Assembly: GCA_014189895.1 (NCBI GenBank)
Contig: BJFQ01000005.1
Span: 1-64,000, forward strand
Reading direction: 5' to 3'
Source: Acidobacteriota bacterium
GTDB taxonomy: Bacteria > Acidobacteriota > Holophagae > Holophagales > Holophagaceae
Length of the DNA: 64,000 nt
Under the pieces are notes generated by a model. That model had not been told where the DNA came from. It made no database searches and was given only the letters and a program-made list of their open reading frames with translations. Shown here piece after piece: positions 1 through 9,623 of the stretch; position 1 is the first letter of the stretch; each line of letters begins with the position of its first letter. The position numbers and the translations under genes were made by a program.

Positions 1-1
1 T

Positions 2-139
2 TTACACGAACTTGATATTGAATACCGAGAGATCGCCGAAAAGATTGGCATACGTAATTATGCAAGAGTTCAAACCGTTGGAATCAACAAAGAGTACATT
101 CATTGTCTATCAGATTTAGTGATACAGAACCTGAAGTAG
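2..139 (+). CDS. hemH: Ferrochelatase, C-terminal end (partial)
   Basis: The open frame runs in from the left edge and ends at TAG 137-139, giving about 45 residues. The stretch HELDIEYREIAEKIGI followed by NYARVQ and a final hydrophobic DLV matches the usual end of ferrochelatase, where a DIEYRELA-like helix precedes a RVP-type segment. Ferrochelatase inserts iron into protoporphyrin IX as the last step of heme synthesis. The next gene, starting one base after the stop, is the enzyme that makes protoporphyrin IX, which supports the call. The catalytic residues lie outside the window, so the assignment rests on the tail and the neighbour. Confidence 0.72.
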   Translation, partial: LHELDIEYREIAEKIGIRNYARVQTVGINKEYIHCLSDLVIQNLK

Positions 140-1411
140 ATGAGTATGAAGAAAATCCTCATCATCGGCGCTGGTATCTCTGGGCTCACTGCAGCATACC
201 GTCTCAGATTAGATGGCCATGATGTCACGGTCGTTGAATCGGGTAATGCCCCAGGAGGCTGGGTTCAGACAGATCGGGATTCACATGGAGGAAGAATTGA
301 AAAGGGTCCTCAATTGATGGCAGTTGAAGCCGGAACTCCTCTTCATCTACTTTTGTGTTCACTGGAAATACCCCTAACTACTCACCGACATCTATCGAGG
401 TTTATTGGTATCGATGGCAGACTGATACGCGTTCCGAGAAATTTAATGGAATTTCTCAAGAGCCCCTTGTTGACTTTACAGGGTAAGCTACGCATTTTCT
501 TAGAACCGTTCTTTTATCATTTTGTGGACAAAGATAAGGAGTATACCCTCCACGAAGCTATTGAAAAGAGGTTTGGTTTTGAAGCTGCCAACCGTCTTGC
601 TCCAGCACTAGTCAATGGCATTCTTGCTGTTCCTGCATCCGAAGTGTCACAGGAGTCCTTTCCTATCTTTAGCAAATCTAATGACCGAAGCCTATTATGG
701 GAGTCGATCAAGCGAGGTTCTACAATCTTGGCAACTCCGAGTAGGGGAATGGGCCAGCTTACCCAGGTCCTAGCGTCTAAATGCACCATCGTTTTCAATA
801 CCGAAATTACTACCCTAGAGTATCGGCAACAACATTGGCATGCATCCGGTGCTAGTTACCATGAAAAATTCGATTCTATTTTCTTAGCAACTGCAGCCCA
901 CAAGGCTGCGACCCTTTTAACTTCAATATCCCCACGCTTATCAAGTGTTCTAAGGAATATCGAATATACATCCTTGCATTTATGTCATTCAACCCACTCT
1001 TACAATAAGACTTTGGATGATAGCCTTGGATTTCTTCTACATCCCAACGAATCGGAATTTCTTTTAGGCTGCTTCGTTTCTTCATCTCTAGAGCCGCTAG
1101 ATAAATCCAAAACTCTTAAATTGAGAACTTTCATAAAGGCAAACCAGAGCCCAGCCCCTAATTGGCAGGATATTTATAGCGAATTACTCAAATGGCTTCC
1201 GGACTTAAGCCCTTGTGCTTTTAGTCGTATTGAAACAGCTCTATTGGCTATTCCCAAACTGCAGTTAGGACAATCTCCCGAGATTATTACCGCACTAAAA
1301 GACCTCCCTATGGGCCTAGATTGGATTGGTGGAGCTCGATTTGGCCCAGGTGTCAAAGACATTGTGGAGGGCATTGATTCTTGGATGAAGAGATCTAACT
1401 TGGAAGCCTAA
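140..1411 (+). CDS. hemY: Protoporphyrinogen oxidase (FAD-dependent, HemY/HemG type)
   Basis: A 423-residue flavoprotein of the amine-oxidase superfamily. The N-terminus shows the Rossmann FAD motif GAGISGLTAAYRL, then an acidic residue ending strand 2 (VTVVES) and the GGWVQT turn. The C-terminus has the second FAD-contact region (GARFGPGVKDIVEG). It would oxidise (copro)protoporphyrinogen to the porphyrin, just before ferrochelatase, whose stop codon abuts this start. A second ATG six bases downstream (MKKILIIG) is an equally possible start. Length is slightly below the usual 450-480 residues. The family and the hemH neighbour make the role fairly secure; whether the substrate is copro- or protoporphyrinogen cannot be told from sequence alone. 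Confidence 0.85.
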   Translation: MSMKKILIIGAGISGLTAAYRLRLDGHDVTVVESGNAPGGWVQTDRDSHGGRIEKGPQLMAVEAGTPLHLLLCSLEIPLTTHRHLSRFIGIDGRLIRVPRNLMEFLKSPLLTLQGKLRIFLEPFFYHFVDKDKEYTLHEAIEKRFGFEAANRLAPALVNGILAVPASEVSQESFPIFSKSNDRSLLWESIKRGSTILATPSRGMGQLTQVLASKCTIVFNTEITTLEYRQQHWHASGASYHEKFDSIFLATAAHKAATLLTSISPRLSSVLRNIEYTSLHLCHSTHSYNKTLDDSLGFLLHPNESEFLLGCFVSSSLEPLDKSKTLKLRTFIKANQSPAPNWQDIYSELLKWLPDLSPCAFSRIETALLAIPKLQLGQSPEIITALKDLPMGLDWIGGARFGPGVKDIVEGIDSWMKRSNLEA

Positions 1412-1438
1412 CTTCTTAATGTGTGAGAAAATATAAAT

Positions 1439-2653
1439 ATGTCGACCTTGGCCTTGAAATATAGACCCCTTTTGCTCAAAGACCTGATTGGTCAAGAAAT
1501 GAGTGTCGGCGCTCTCACAAATATTTTAACCCGAGCAAAAGAGAAGGGTTCTCTCCACCAAGCTTATCTATTTGCGGGCTTAAGGGGTACTGGCAAGACC
1601 AGTACGGCTCGAATCATGGCCAAGGCTCTTAATTGCGAGTCAGGGCCTACGCCTCATCCTTGCGGGAAGTGTCCCTCTTGCCTTGCTTCCATTTCTCCGG
1701 ATGGACACCTGGATATAGTGGAAATTGATGCGGCCAGTCGCTCATCCGTTGAAGACGCCCGCAATCTTAGGGAACAAGTCCAAACGCTTCCAGCATTTAG
1801 TCGCTATCGTATCTATATCATTGACGAAGTTCATATGCTTTCAAAGCAAGCTTTTGATGCTTTGCTTAAAATGCTTGAGGAGCCGCCTAGCCATTCTATA
1901 TTCATTCTTGCTACGACTGAAATTGATCGTGTACCTGACACCATAAAAAGCAGGGTTCAAATATTTCCATTCAGACTAATCCCTGTACCTCTGATCGATG
2001 AAAGATTGCAATCAATTTCTTCAAAAGAGTCCTTTCAATTAACTCCCGATTCCTCCCGTCTGATAGCTGAAACAGCGGATGGATCTATGCGAGACGCTTT
2101 AACTACGCTTGATCGCATTATTGCTTCAACTACTGCCTCTAGCATTTCTGAAGAGGCTGTGAGATATCAGCTTGGGGTTGTACCGAAGGCTACTATGCAA
2201 GAAATATCTGATGCCATATCCCGGTCGGATACATCAAAACTAATTATATTGATCGATTCTTTGGCTCAGCTAGGCATTGATTGGATTGTTTTTTGGAAAG
2301 AATTAGTGATTAACTTTCAAGATCGTCTTCACTCCGAAATTAAATCGAACTCCACTCCTCAAGCTATTCTTAAATGGGCAAGAATTCTCCAAATCTTGGT
2401 CTCACGCGAGAGGGACATTAAAGAGAGTTCACTGCCTAGAGTTATTATAGAAATTACCTTGGTGACACTCTCTAAATTACCCAACCTTGCACCACTTGAG
2501 GCACTGCTCTCTCCCTCTACGTCACAAATCCGACCTGAGCCATCTGTATTCAAGGAAAAAGATAAGTCTCCTTCTACCGTTCCGACTATAGTTGCCAAAC
2601 CAGACAAAGGGCTAGATGATCTTTTAAAGATGACCGGTGGAACCATAGGTTAA
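1439..2653 (+). CDS. dnaX: DNA polymerase III subunit gamma/tau (short form)
   Basis: The clamp-loader ATPase of the replicative polymerase. Visible: N-terminal KYRP motif, Walker A GLRGTGKTS (Lys53), zinc module with Cys66, Cys75, Cys78 and Cys81, Walker B IIDEVHM, and sensor 1 LATTE. The product is 404 residues, about the size of the E. coli gamma form. It ends after domain III plus a short tail, so the tau extension that binds the polymerase and DnaB is missing or encoded elsewhere. I see no slippery A-AAA-AAG heptamer that would give two products. It follows hemY by 27 bases and ends three bases from the convergent moaD. Confidence 0.93.
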   Translation: MSTLALKYRPLLLKDLIGQEMSVGALTNILTRAKEKGSLHQAYLFAGLRGTGKTSTARIMAKALNCESGPTPHPCGKCPSCLASISPDGHLDIVEIDAASRSSVEDARNLREQVQTLPAFSRYRIYIIDEVHMLSKQAFDALLKMLEEPPSHSIFILATTEIDRVPDTIKSRVQIFPFRLIPVPLIDERLQSISSKESFQLTPDSSRLIAETADGSMRDALTTLDRIIASTTASSISEEAVRYQLGVVPKATMQEISDAISRSDTSKLIILIDSLAQLGIDWIVFWKELVINFQDRLHSEIKSNSTPQAILKWARILQILVSRERDIKESSLPRVIIEITLVTLSKLPNLAPLEALLSPSTSQIRPEPSVFKEKDKSPSTVPTIVAKPDKGLDDLLKMTGGTIG

Positions 2654-2656
2654 GAA

Positions 2657-2878
2657 TCAACCCCCGCTAACAGGGGGTAAGAAAGATACCTGTGCGCCCG
2701 ATTCGATGGTTTCTGACCTTGACGCAACTCTATGATTAATAGCGATAATGGCATCGGGTGGTATTCGAACAAACTCATCTCGGTTAAGGAGGTCATTTAG
2801 GCTTCCTGTGAATTCAATTTTAAAGTTTTTTTGGCCCATGAGTTCTCGATATCGAGCATAAAAAACAATTTGTATCAT
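2657..2878 (-). CDS. MoaD/ThiS-family sulfur carrier protein
   Basis: A 73-residue ubiquitin-like protein. It begins MIQIVFYARYRELMG, typical of MoaD strand 1 and helix, and ends PPVSGG, the diglycine tail that is adenylated and thiocarboxylated. Its ATG at 2878 overlaps the TGA of the upstream tamB-like gene (ATGA), so I prefer this start to a longer frame beginning at 2893, which adds only five residues. MoaD supplies sulfur for molybdopterin, but no other molybdenum-cofactor gene is in the window, so a role with a different sulfur acceptor is possible. Coupling to TamB looks positional rather than functional. Confidence 0.8.
   Translation of the reverse strand: MIQIVFYARYRELMGQKNFKIEFTGSLNDLLNRDEFVRIPPDAIIAINHRVASRSETIESGAQVSFLPPVSGG
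2661..2677. other. Stem-loop between convergent dnaX and moaD
   Basis: CCCCC and GGGGG arms separated by seven bases. It covers the moaD stop region (the GGG codons of its Gly-Gly tail) and lies just past the dnaX stop. It has no T-run on either side, so it is at best a weak 3'-end structure; the coding requirement of the Gly codons may explain one arm. Confidence 0.3.
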
Positions 2879-5800
2879 TTGCGCGAACTCCAATTAAATC
2901 TTACTTCACCCGAAGGGTAAATAGAGTACCCAGCTGCTTGACTAAGTCCCAAGTTGGCGAGCCCAAAAGGGAAATTCCATTGAAACTTAGCTGAGTTGAT
3001 TCTGAGGTCACCAATCTGATTCTGACTCAAAATAAGAGGGTATGCAGTATCCCATACATTGATCCCCACTTGATAGCTACTCTCCAGTCTCCCACTAGGT
3101 CCGGTGTGAATATTGATTAGAACCCTATCTAACCCTAAAGACTTCCTCAGTCGAGTTTGGAGATTCGAGAGAATAAGAGAGGTGAAGAGGCTACTGCCAC
3201 TAGTGCTATAGGCTTGGTTTGTAAGCACTTGGTAACCTGTACCACCCGTATAGGATACAGTTGACGAATACAGACGTGTTGCATAGTCAGGATCCATCAA
3301 CAAAGCAAATATTTCGTCCCTTTTTAGAGCAGGAGTTGACGCAGCTTGAATTCTGAGATCTGACAACTTTCCTATTAAACCTAGATTAAGTTTGTAGCCA
3401 GGTAAGAGAAGAGATCCCTGAAGGTCTAGTTGCGGATCCCTGAAGTCTTCTATTATTTGTATTACTCCTCGCTCTAACACCAAGTCCCCTGCAGGGAAGA
3501 CATTAGATAGCCTTCCGCCAGGGACGAGTAAAAGTTGTCCTTGGAAACTAGGCTGCAGAAGGGTACCGATGGCTTTGATTCTTCCACGTGGCTTGAATTC
3601 AGCCTTAATAAATTCTGAGTTATAACGCCAAACATTATTAGAATCAACATCGATATCTAACTCAATATTATTAAGTAGAGAGTCTCCTTTTAAAGATGCG
3701 CTCCCTTTGTTCTCCCCTCCAAAGGATATGACTTCATATAGTTGCTTCTCGTCGAGATAAGAAAACTCATGAATTATGAGTTGACCGGATAATTTTGAAG
3801 AGGGTGATGAATTAAAGTCTAATGAAAGATCACCTCGAATTCTAAGTCCTTCCCATCCAGGTAAACTTTGTATCTTGATATTCTGAGCTTCGCCCGATAG
3901 CGATATATTTCCAATTGTCCTTAAATTCCAATCAGCACTTCCAAATATTTTTATTGGAGACCCGAGAAGACTCCCATCCATCGGATTTTTAGAATCGATA
4001 TGAATTCGTTGATCAGTCAGATTAAATTTGCCCTTAAAGCCTTCCAGCAATCTTACCTTTTCAAAGATTAAAGAAGCATCTTGGACATCAATCTCTCCCG
4101 ATAAGATAGGAACATCAATGGCGCCCTTAGCTTTTATTCGATAAAGACTTCGTCCGCCCAATTCGTACTCATTTCTACCCAAAGGACCCTTATCGGTGGC
4201 AATGCGCATGAGTATGCTGGAGAGATCTTTGATCGTACTCTGGCCTGAAATTTCAAGATCGAATTGACCAGCAGAGGTTAAGGGCAATAAGCCCTTAAGT
4301 GTGAAGAATGATGATTGGGTAGTTGTTTCTTCGCTCAAATTGGCAAACGATAAGTTTACCGTTATCTGATCTTGATTACCCTCGAGATTGAATGCTTTTT
4401 TCTTGTCTAATCCGTAATGATCCAAGATGCCGCCGAGGTTCAAAACGTTAACTGAGTAATTAAATGTGGAGGGGCTTGAAACATACCGTCCTTCCACTTC
4501 GAAAACCGACGATCCCAAGAATCGATCAAAATACGTATCAGCAAGAAAGTAATTCAAATACTTATTATCCAACTGCTTCAATGAGAAGGTGCCCTTACTC
4601 GAAGCTTGGTTTCCAATTGCATTGAGTTCGATTAGGCGCCGTTCCGATTCAACGTCATCAAGGTTTATAGTTAATTCATCTCCATCAAAAATATATAAGA
4701 AACTTAGTTTTCTTTTTGAGTCCGGATAAGGAGTGATCTTTATCTGACCTAGTGGAAAGTAGCCATATCCAAAAGGCCTCTTTAAATCTCCCTCGAGGTC
4801 GACATCGATCAAACCAGAAATAACATCTCCTCGCGTTTGGAGGGTAGACTTCAAATCGCCATTGAGCTTTATCGAGGATGTGTTTTCTCTGAAATTGAAT
4901 ATCGCTTGCCCCTTGAGACCGGATGATTCAGTAGTAGGAGTTGAAGTCGATAAGTTCGAAGTTATGGTTTTAAATTCTGTTATACCGAGACTCTTCTGAT
5001 TCTGGTCGTAGGTAAGATTAAAAGAAAGCGGAGGTAGGGAGTAGTCCAACCATCTTGGATTATCTAAAATAATCGATGAACTTATATATATGCGGGATGG
5101 TTGTCCGGAAATATCCAAACGCCCAGTTAGATTTGAATCTAATATAGAGCTTAAACCCCATAAACTCATCAATTGTCGATAATCACTTTGAATAAAAGCG
5201 ATTCGGCCCTTAATGCCCTCTTTTGAAGCACCAATAGGGTAATTTAGAGATCCGGAAAACTGAGTTTCCCCCTGAGATTCTAAATCTTCTAAATAGATAT
5301 TATTTGGTGTGAGTGATAGCTTCCCCGAAAGAGTGTTAACACGGAGCAAATTAAAATTAAGGTCTTTAACGATGAAATCTGCATGGATAGAACTCGAACC
5401 CTTTTCCAGAAAAAGGGACCCTTTTGCTTCGATACGTCCCTTGAGAGTTCTTGTTCCATCATTGAAGAAAGGAGTATAGACACTCAAAGATTCAAGGTTA
5501 GATTCACAGATAAAAAGGGTTCTACCCATAGATGATGAATTCGATGGAATTGTCCTAAATGAAAAGTCGTGACTATTGAAAAATAGATTATTTAATATCA
5601 TTTTCCCATTTACAAAATCGAAATCAAACCTACCTAAGTCCTTGTCCTTTCTGGAGAAATCTCCGGTTAAACTTAAAGAATTAACTTCATTGATGGCCAA
5701 AAGATTATTTATCCTGATTCGCCCGACTGCATTAACATTCGTATTGTTTAGATCATTGATTAAAAGGGCTTGGTTGAATAATCCCATTGAGTATTGCCTG

Positions 5801-6810
5801 ATCTGAATTGAAAACTCTCCTTCTGATCTCTTTATTAATTTCATCAGACCCTGGTTTATTGCAATCTGTGCGTAGTCTAATTTGAGTACTTTTAAATTTA
5901 TGTTATTGGGAATATGAGCGACTAGTTGGGCTTTGATAGGATGATATATAGAAATCGACTTTATATCCGAGCTGATAAAAAATCTCCAATCAGAGTCTTT
6001 GGAATCTCGGTTAACTTTAATCGTTGTTTTGGAACTTTCAATATTAGAGCCCTTCATAAAGGATAGAAAGGTATCGAATTTAGAAAAAATATTACTACTG
6101 GAATAAAGTGAATATCTGGTTTCACCAGTATCGAGTTGAATCTGACCATCTCCATTACCAGACATCACTGGCGTAGTGAATGAAATTCTAGTCGTCAAAT
6201 AATTATTTGGAGACAATTCGCCAACCAAACTTATACTAGCGGGTTCAACTATTTTCTTTTTTTTGAAAGTGAATCTAGATTCACCTGTGAAGTTGATATA
6301 GCCATTTTTTCCATGAAAGAGAAGGGCTTCAAACCGATAAAGGCCTTTCCCCAAAAGTAGGCTCTGATCTAAAACATTAGCTGTACCCGATTTGATGATG
6401 ATTTTAGGGATCACGAAAAATCTTGCTGACGGTGCCTGGGTTGTCCATCGAATCTTGGATCGAGTCTTTTTTGAAAGGTTAACTATAGGGCTTTCTAGCG
6501 AAATAGATTCAATTCCAATCCCCCCATTAAAAAAATCCATCAGAGTCAATTTAATATTCACTTCGGGTACGGAGATTAATCCGTCGCCTAGCTCAACTTG
6601 ATGTAAGGTAATAGTGCGATTGATAAATTGAACGGATACATTCCTTACTTGTATATTTAGACCAGTGCGCTTCTCAATTTCCGTTGAAACTATACTAATT
6701 ACTTTTGTCGTAATCCATGACTCTTGGACAGACTTATCCACATCGAAGCTCAAGGTCCGAGCCCCAAGTAAATTAACCAATAGAAAAATTACTAGTTTCG
6801 CTCGCCACAT
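2875..6810 (-). CDS. tamB: TamB-like (AsmA/DUF490 superfamily) envelope lipid-transport protein
   Basis: A 1311-residue protein with one N-terminal signal anchor (WRAKLVIFLLVNLLGARTL), then an AsmA-like start (SVQFINRTITLHQVELG) and a very long stretch of alternating polar/apolar beta strands. The C-terminal ~300 residues carry the TamB-domain pattern: GGRLSNVFPAGDLVLERGVI, a RDPQLDLQGSL strand and an ending of short amphipathic strands. TamB-like proteins form beta-taco bridges that carry phospholipid from inner to outer membrane and help assemble outer-membrane proteins. Its first 19 bases overlap the end of the upstream kinase gene and its stop overlaps the moaD start, so the three are probably co-transcribed. 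No TamA gene is visible nearby. Confidence 0.85.
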   Translation of the reverse strand: MWRAKLVIFLLVNLLGARTLSFDVDKSVQESWITTKVISIVSTEIEKRTGLNIQVRNVSVQFINRTITLHQVELGDGLISVPEVNIKLTLMDFFNGGIGIESISLESPIVNLSKKTRSKIRWTTQAPSARFFVIPKIIIKSGTANVLDQSLLLGKGLYRFEALLFHGKNGYINFTGESRFTFKKKKIVEPASISLVGELSPNNYLTTRISFTTPVMSGNGDGQIQLDTGETRYSLYSSSNIFSKFDTFLSFMKGSNIESSKTTIKVNRDSKDSDWRFFISSDIKSISIYHPIKAQLVAHIPNNINLKVLKLDYAQIAINQGLMKLIKRSEGEFSIQIRQYSMGLFNQALLINDLNNTNVNAVGRIRINNLLAINEVNSLSLTGDFSRKDKDLGRFDFDFVNGKMILNNLFFNSHDFSFRTIPSNSSSMGRTLFICESNLESLSVYTPFFNDGTRTLKGRIEAKGSLFLEKGSSSIHADFIVKDLNFNLLRVNTLSGKLSLTPNNIYLEDLESQGETQFSGSLNYPIGASKEGIKGRIAFIQSDYRQLMSLWGLSSILDSNLTGRLDISGQPSRIYISSSIILDNPRWLDYSLPPLSFNLTYDQNQKSLGITEFKTITSNLSTSTPTTESSGLKGQAIFNFRENTSSIKLNGDLKSTLQTRGDVISGLIDVDLEGDLKRPFGYGYFPLGQIKITPYPDSKRKLSFLYIFDGDELTINLDDVESERRLIELNAIGNQASSKGTFSLKQLDNKYLNYFLADTYFDRFLGSSVFEVEGRYVSSPSTFNYSVNVLNLGGILDHYGLDKKKAFNLEGNQDQITVNLSFANLSEETTTQSSFFTLKGLLPLTSAGQFDLEISGQSTIKDLSSILMRIATDKGPLGRNEYELGGRSLYRIKAKGAIDVPILSGEIDVQDASLIFEKVRLLEGFKGKFNLTDQRIHIDSKNPMDGSLLGSPIKIFGSADWNLRTIGNISLSGEAQNIKIQSLPGWEGLRIRGDLSLDFNSSPSSKLSGQLIIHEFSYLDEKQLYEVISFGGENKGSASLKGDSLLNNIELDIDVDSNNVWRYNSEFIKAEFKPRGRIKAIGTLLQPSFQGQLLLVPGGRLSNVFPAGDLVLERGVIQIIEDFRDPQLDLQGSLLLPGYKLNLGLIGKLSDLRIQAASTPALKRDEIFALLMDPDYATRLYSSTVSYTGGTGYQVLTNQAYSTSGSSLFTSLILSNLQTRLRKSLGLDRVLINIHTGPSGRLESSYQVGINVWDTAYPLILSQNQIGDLRINSAKFQWNFPFGLANLGLSQAAGYSIYPSGEVRFNWSSRK

Positions 6811-7748
6811 TTAGGACATACCGTTGACATTCTGGCCAGGGGCGTATAGCAAAATGCGCAAACCTTGCCTGTTAAGGGGTTTTTGGGGTTAGGATCGCCC
6901 GATAGGGTCCTTGAAAGGGTATTTAGTGTTGGATGGTTAGGCCCTTCTGTATCACCTTCTTTAACGGATCTCAGGGCGCCTAATAATTTCTCTGTTGAGG
7001 CAAATCGTTCACCCAAATTGATTCGAAGGCATTTCATAATAATTTCGGAGAAAAGTTTGGGCACTCCTATTACTTTCAGGTGTGGTGAAATAATTCTCTG
7101 TTCATCGATCGATTGAGCTATTTTTAAGGGGTCTGGATCATAATAAGGTACAGTCCCCGTTAGCATTTCGTAGAAAGTTATTCCCAAACTCCAAACATCG
7201 GATTGAAATGTCGCAAGTCCTCTGAAGTGTTCAGGCGCCATATAGGGTGGGGACCCAACACGGGTCATGGCAGGTGTTAAGGCTAAGATACGGCTTGTGC
7301 CAAAATCTGTAACTTTAGCTATACCATCCTTTGTGATCAAAATATTTGCAGGTCTGATATCCCGGTGCAAGACTTTTTTTGAATGGGCAAAGGCGACACC
7401 TGACGTGATACCAATTGCCAGATCCAAAGCCAAACCCGGTAAGAGTTTCTTATCTCTTCGGATCATCTTATCGAGGCTTTCCCCCTCAATATATTCCAAG
7501 ACCATAAAAAATATTCCATTGGTTCTCTCGGCCGTAATCATTTCTGCAATGTTGAGATTCTTGAGCTCAGACATAATGCGAGGCTCTTTAAGCATTTCCA
7601 CCACTTCTTCTTCTTGCTGGTGAGGAACCTTTATCGCAACTTTTCGGTTAACCCAAGTATCGAGTGCTAGGTAGACGGAACCAAATCCACCTGAGCCTAG
7701 TCGATCAAGAATCTGATATTTACCGAGTGTTTGATCTTTAGAGAGCAC
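6792..7748 (-). CDS. Ser/Thr protein kinase with C-terminal zinc ribbon
   Basis: A 318-residue Hanks-type kinase. Visible: glycine loop GSGGFGSV (18-25), ATP lysine Lys40 in VAIKV, catalytic loop HRDIRPAN with Asp130, DFG at 148-150, APE at 171-173 and DVWSLGI. All catalytic residues are present, but Arg132 replaces the usual lysine of the HRDxKxxN loop. After a linker (about 265-295) a zinc ribbon with Cys297, Cys300, Cys311 and Cys314 ends the protein. There is no membrane segment, so it should be cytosolic. The gene overlaps the tamB-like gene by 19 bases. Targets are unknown; the ribbon may bind a partner or nucleic acid, or sense metal or redox state. Confidence 0.9.
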   Translation of the reverse strand: MLSKDQTLGKYQILDRLGSGGFGSVYLALDTWVNRKVAIKVPHQQEEEVVEMLKEPRIMSELKNLNIAEMITAERTNGIFFMVLEYIEGESLDKMIRRDKKLLPGLALDLAIGITSGVAFAHSKKVLHRDIRPANILITKDGIAKVTDFGTSRILALTPAMTRVGSPPYMAPEHFRGLATFQSDVWSLGITFYEMLTGTVPYYDPDPLKIAQSIDEQRIISPHLKVIGVPKLFSEIIMKCLRINLGERFASTEKLLGALRSVKEGDTEGPNHPTLNTLSRTLSGDPNPKNPLTGKVCAFCYTPLARMSTVCPKCGERN

Positions 7749-7810
7749 CCAAGGACTCCTATCTTCTAGATTGTCCTATACAGAGCGGTAACCTCAAAAT
7801 AAGGCGTGAA

Positions 7811-9532
7811 TTAGCCCAAGAAGGCCTTTAAGGTCTTTGAGTGCCTCGGGTGGCGAATTTTTCTAAGGGCTTTGGATTCGATCTGCCTGATGCGCTCACG
7901 AGTAACAGCAAACTCACTACCTACTTCTTCAAGTGTATGTTCCGAGGCTTCCTCGCCAACCCCGAACCTCATACGGAGAACCTTTTCTTCACGTTCCGTC
8001 AGCGTTTTGAGTACTTGATTCACTGTGTCTTTAAGCCTGGAATTAACGACCTGCTCAATTGGTGAATCGACTGTTTTATCTTCGATAAAGTCGCCCAAAT
8101 GAGAGTCCTCTTCCTCTCCGATGGGCGTCTCTAAAGAAATAGGTTCTTGAGCTATCTTCATAACCTTTCGAACTTTGCCCACTGGCATATCCATTTCTTT
8201 AGCGATTTCTTCACTAGTGGCCTCACGACCTAGCTTTTGGACGAGTTCACGTTGAGTGCGGATTAATTTGTTAATGGTCTCAATCATGTGAACAGGAATA
8301 CGTATCGTCCTTGCTTGATCAGCGATAGCTCTTGTAATCGCCTGTCTTATCCACCAAGTTGCATAGGTTGAAAACTTGAAGCCCCTTGAATATTCGAATT
8401 TATCGACCGCCTTCATGAGGCCTATATTACCTTCTTGAATTAGATCTAAAAACTGGAGGCCTCGGTTCGTGTAGCGTTTTGCTATTGAGACTACCAATCT
8501 TAAATTAGCTTCAATAAGTTCTGCCTTTGCAGACCTGGAAATTTTTGTAGCATCAATAAGAAATTGATAGTCCTGATGGAACAGTTCGCTTGTTGTTTCA
8601 TTCTTTATGAAAAAGTCCTTTAGTTCTTTTTCAATGTGAAGAACTTCCTCTTTGTAAAATTCTTTTTTCTTGGCATAGAGAGGGTTCTTAATGTACTCCT
8701 TGATTTCTCTGAGGCGACGCTCGCCTGCAACTACGCGGTCATGTTTGTTATTAATCTTATCAATCAGTCTTGTGATAGCGAGGCTATTTAATCCCAATTT
8801 TCGAACTTGTCTCGATAGATGCGCGCGCGATTTGATGATTTCTCGATCTAACTTTCTTCGCTTTGCGATAGATTTAGTTCCAGCCGCAACATCCACCTTT
8901 AGGTTCAGTAAATCTTGGAGGGCAGCATCGTAGGTTAATAACTTCTCGAACTGATGATGGACATGCTGTGTAGCGCTTGTGTTCTCCGCATCCTCATCAT
9001 CATCGAGTTCATCAGAAAGACCCACGACTTCTCGTATCTTACCTGGATTGTCTTTAAGCATCTTCCCAATCTCGATGAGTAAACCTACGGCAAGACGAGA
9101 CCTCGACAAGGAGCGCATGACTGACCTAACCCCAATTTCGATGCGTTTGGCTATTTCGACTTCATCCTCTCTTTTTAAGAGCGGAACGGTCCCCATCTCT
9201 TTTAAATACATGCGGACAGGATCATTAAACTTGTCGCCCTCAGAGCCTCCTTCTGAAACATCATCACCGTCCCCTTTCTTATCAGTCGCAAAAACTCGAT
9301 ATTCGGGTTCGATGTTTTCTTTGGCTGTCAGACCATCTTCTTCTGTTTTACCGTAACCAATATTCAATCGTTTTAAGCAGATAATAATTGCGTCTATATC
9401 TTTAGGCGAAAAGCCATCAGGTAAAAAATTGTTCAATTCATCAATTAAAATGTAGCCGCGTTTCTTACCTAATCGAACCAAATGGGTGGTGAATTCAAAA
9501 AATTCTTCTTGAGCTAAGAAAGGACTAATCAC
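7811..9532 (-). CDS. rpoD: RNA polymerase primary sigma factor RpoD
   Basis: A housekeeping sigma-70 of about 573 residues. In order: region 1.1, region 1.2 ([16 protein letters not shown]), a long charged non-conserved segment, region 2 (the [20 protein letters not shown] core, then [14 protein letters not shown]), region 3, and region 4.2 with the helix-turn-helix [20 protein letters not shown] place the start at the GTG at 9532, because an AGAGG sits five bases ahead of it; a GTG at 9538 overlaps that site. It follows dnaG in the macromolecular-synthesis order, with an 85-base gap that holds its own -10 box and an inverted repeat. Confidence 0.96.
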   Translation of the reverse strand: MISPFLAQEEFFEFTTHLVRLGKKRGYILIDELNNFLPDGFSPKDIDAIIICLKRLNIGYGKTEEDGLTAKENIEPEYRVFATDKKGDGDDVSEGGSEGDKFNDPVRMYLKEMGTVPLLKREDEVEIAKRIEIGVRSVMRSLSRSRLAVGLLIEIGKMLKDNPGKIREVVGLSDELDDDEDAENTSATQHVHHQFEKLLTYDAALQDLLNLKVDVAAGTKSIAKRRKLDREIIKSRAHLSRQVRKLGLNSLAITRLIDKINNKHDRVVAGERRLREIKEYIKNPLYAKKKEFYKEEVLHIEKELKDFFIKNETTSELFHQDYQFLIDATKISRSAKAELIEANLRLVVSIAKRYTNRGLQFLDLIQEGNIGLMKAVDKFEYSRGFKFSTYATWWIRQAITRAIADQARTIRIPVHMIETINKLIRTQRELVQKLGREATSEEIAKEMDMPVGKVRKVMKIAQEPISLETPIGEEEDSHLGDFIEDKTVDSPIEQVVNSRLKDTVNQVLKTLTEREEKVLRMRFGVGEEASEHTLEEVGSEFAVTRERIRQIESKALRKIRHPRHSKTLKAFLG

Positions 9533-9572
9533 TCGCACCTCTTAATTTGTAGAAATAGTTGAACTAACTCCT

Positions 9573-9578
9573 ATTATA
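9573..9578 (-). promoter_or_regulatory. rpoD: Candidate -10 box of the rpoD promoter
   Basis: Read on the minus strand this is a perfect TATAAT, about 40 bases upstream of the rpoD start. No good TTGACA-like -35 lies 16-18 bases upstream; that stretch is an A-rich tract. It suggests rpoD can be transcribed independently of dnaG. Confidence 0.45.
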
Positions 9579-9596
9579 TCTCTTTTTTGGGATTTT

Positions 9597-9621
9597 TTTA
9601 TAAACCCAATGAGTTTATAAA
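9597..9621. repeat. Perfect 9-bp inverted repeat between dnaG and rpoD
   Basis: Arms TTTATAAAC and GTTTATAAA flank a 7-base spacer (CCAATGA). The element starts two bases beyond the dnaG stop and lies about 20 bases upstream of the rpoD -10 box. On the transcribed strand it is followed by a run of A, not U, so it is a poor intrinsic terminator. It fits an operator or an mRNA end-stabilising hairpin better. Confidence 0.6.
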
Positions 9622-9623
9622 GG

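Noticed and set aside
8979-9356. A 125-codon plus-strand frame opposite rpoD
   Set aside because: Serine-rich, low-complexity antisense shadow of the sigma-factor gene.
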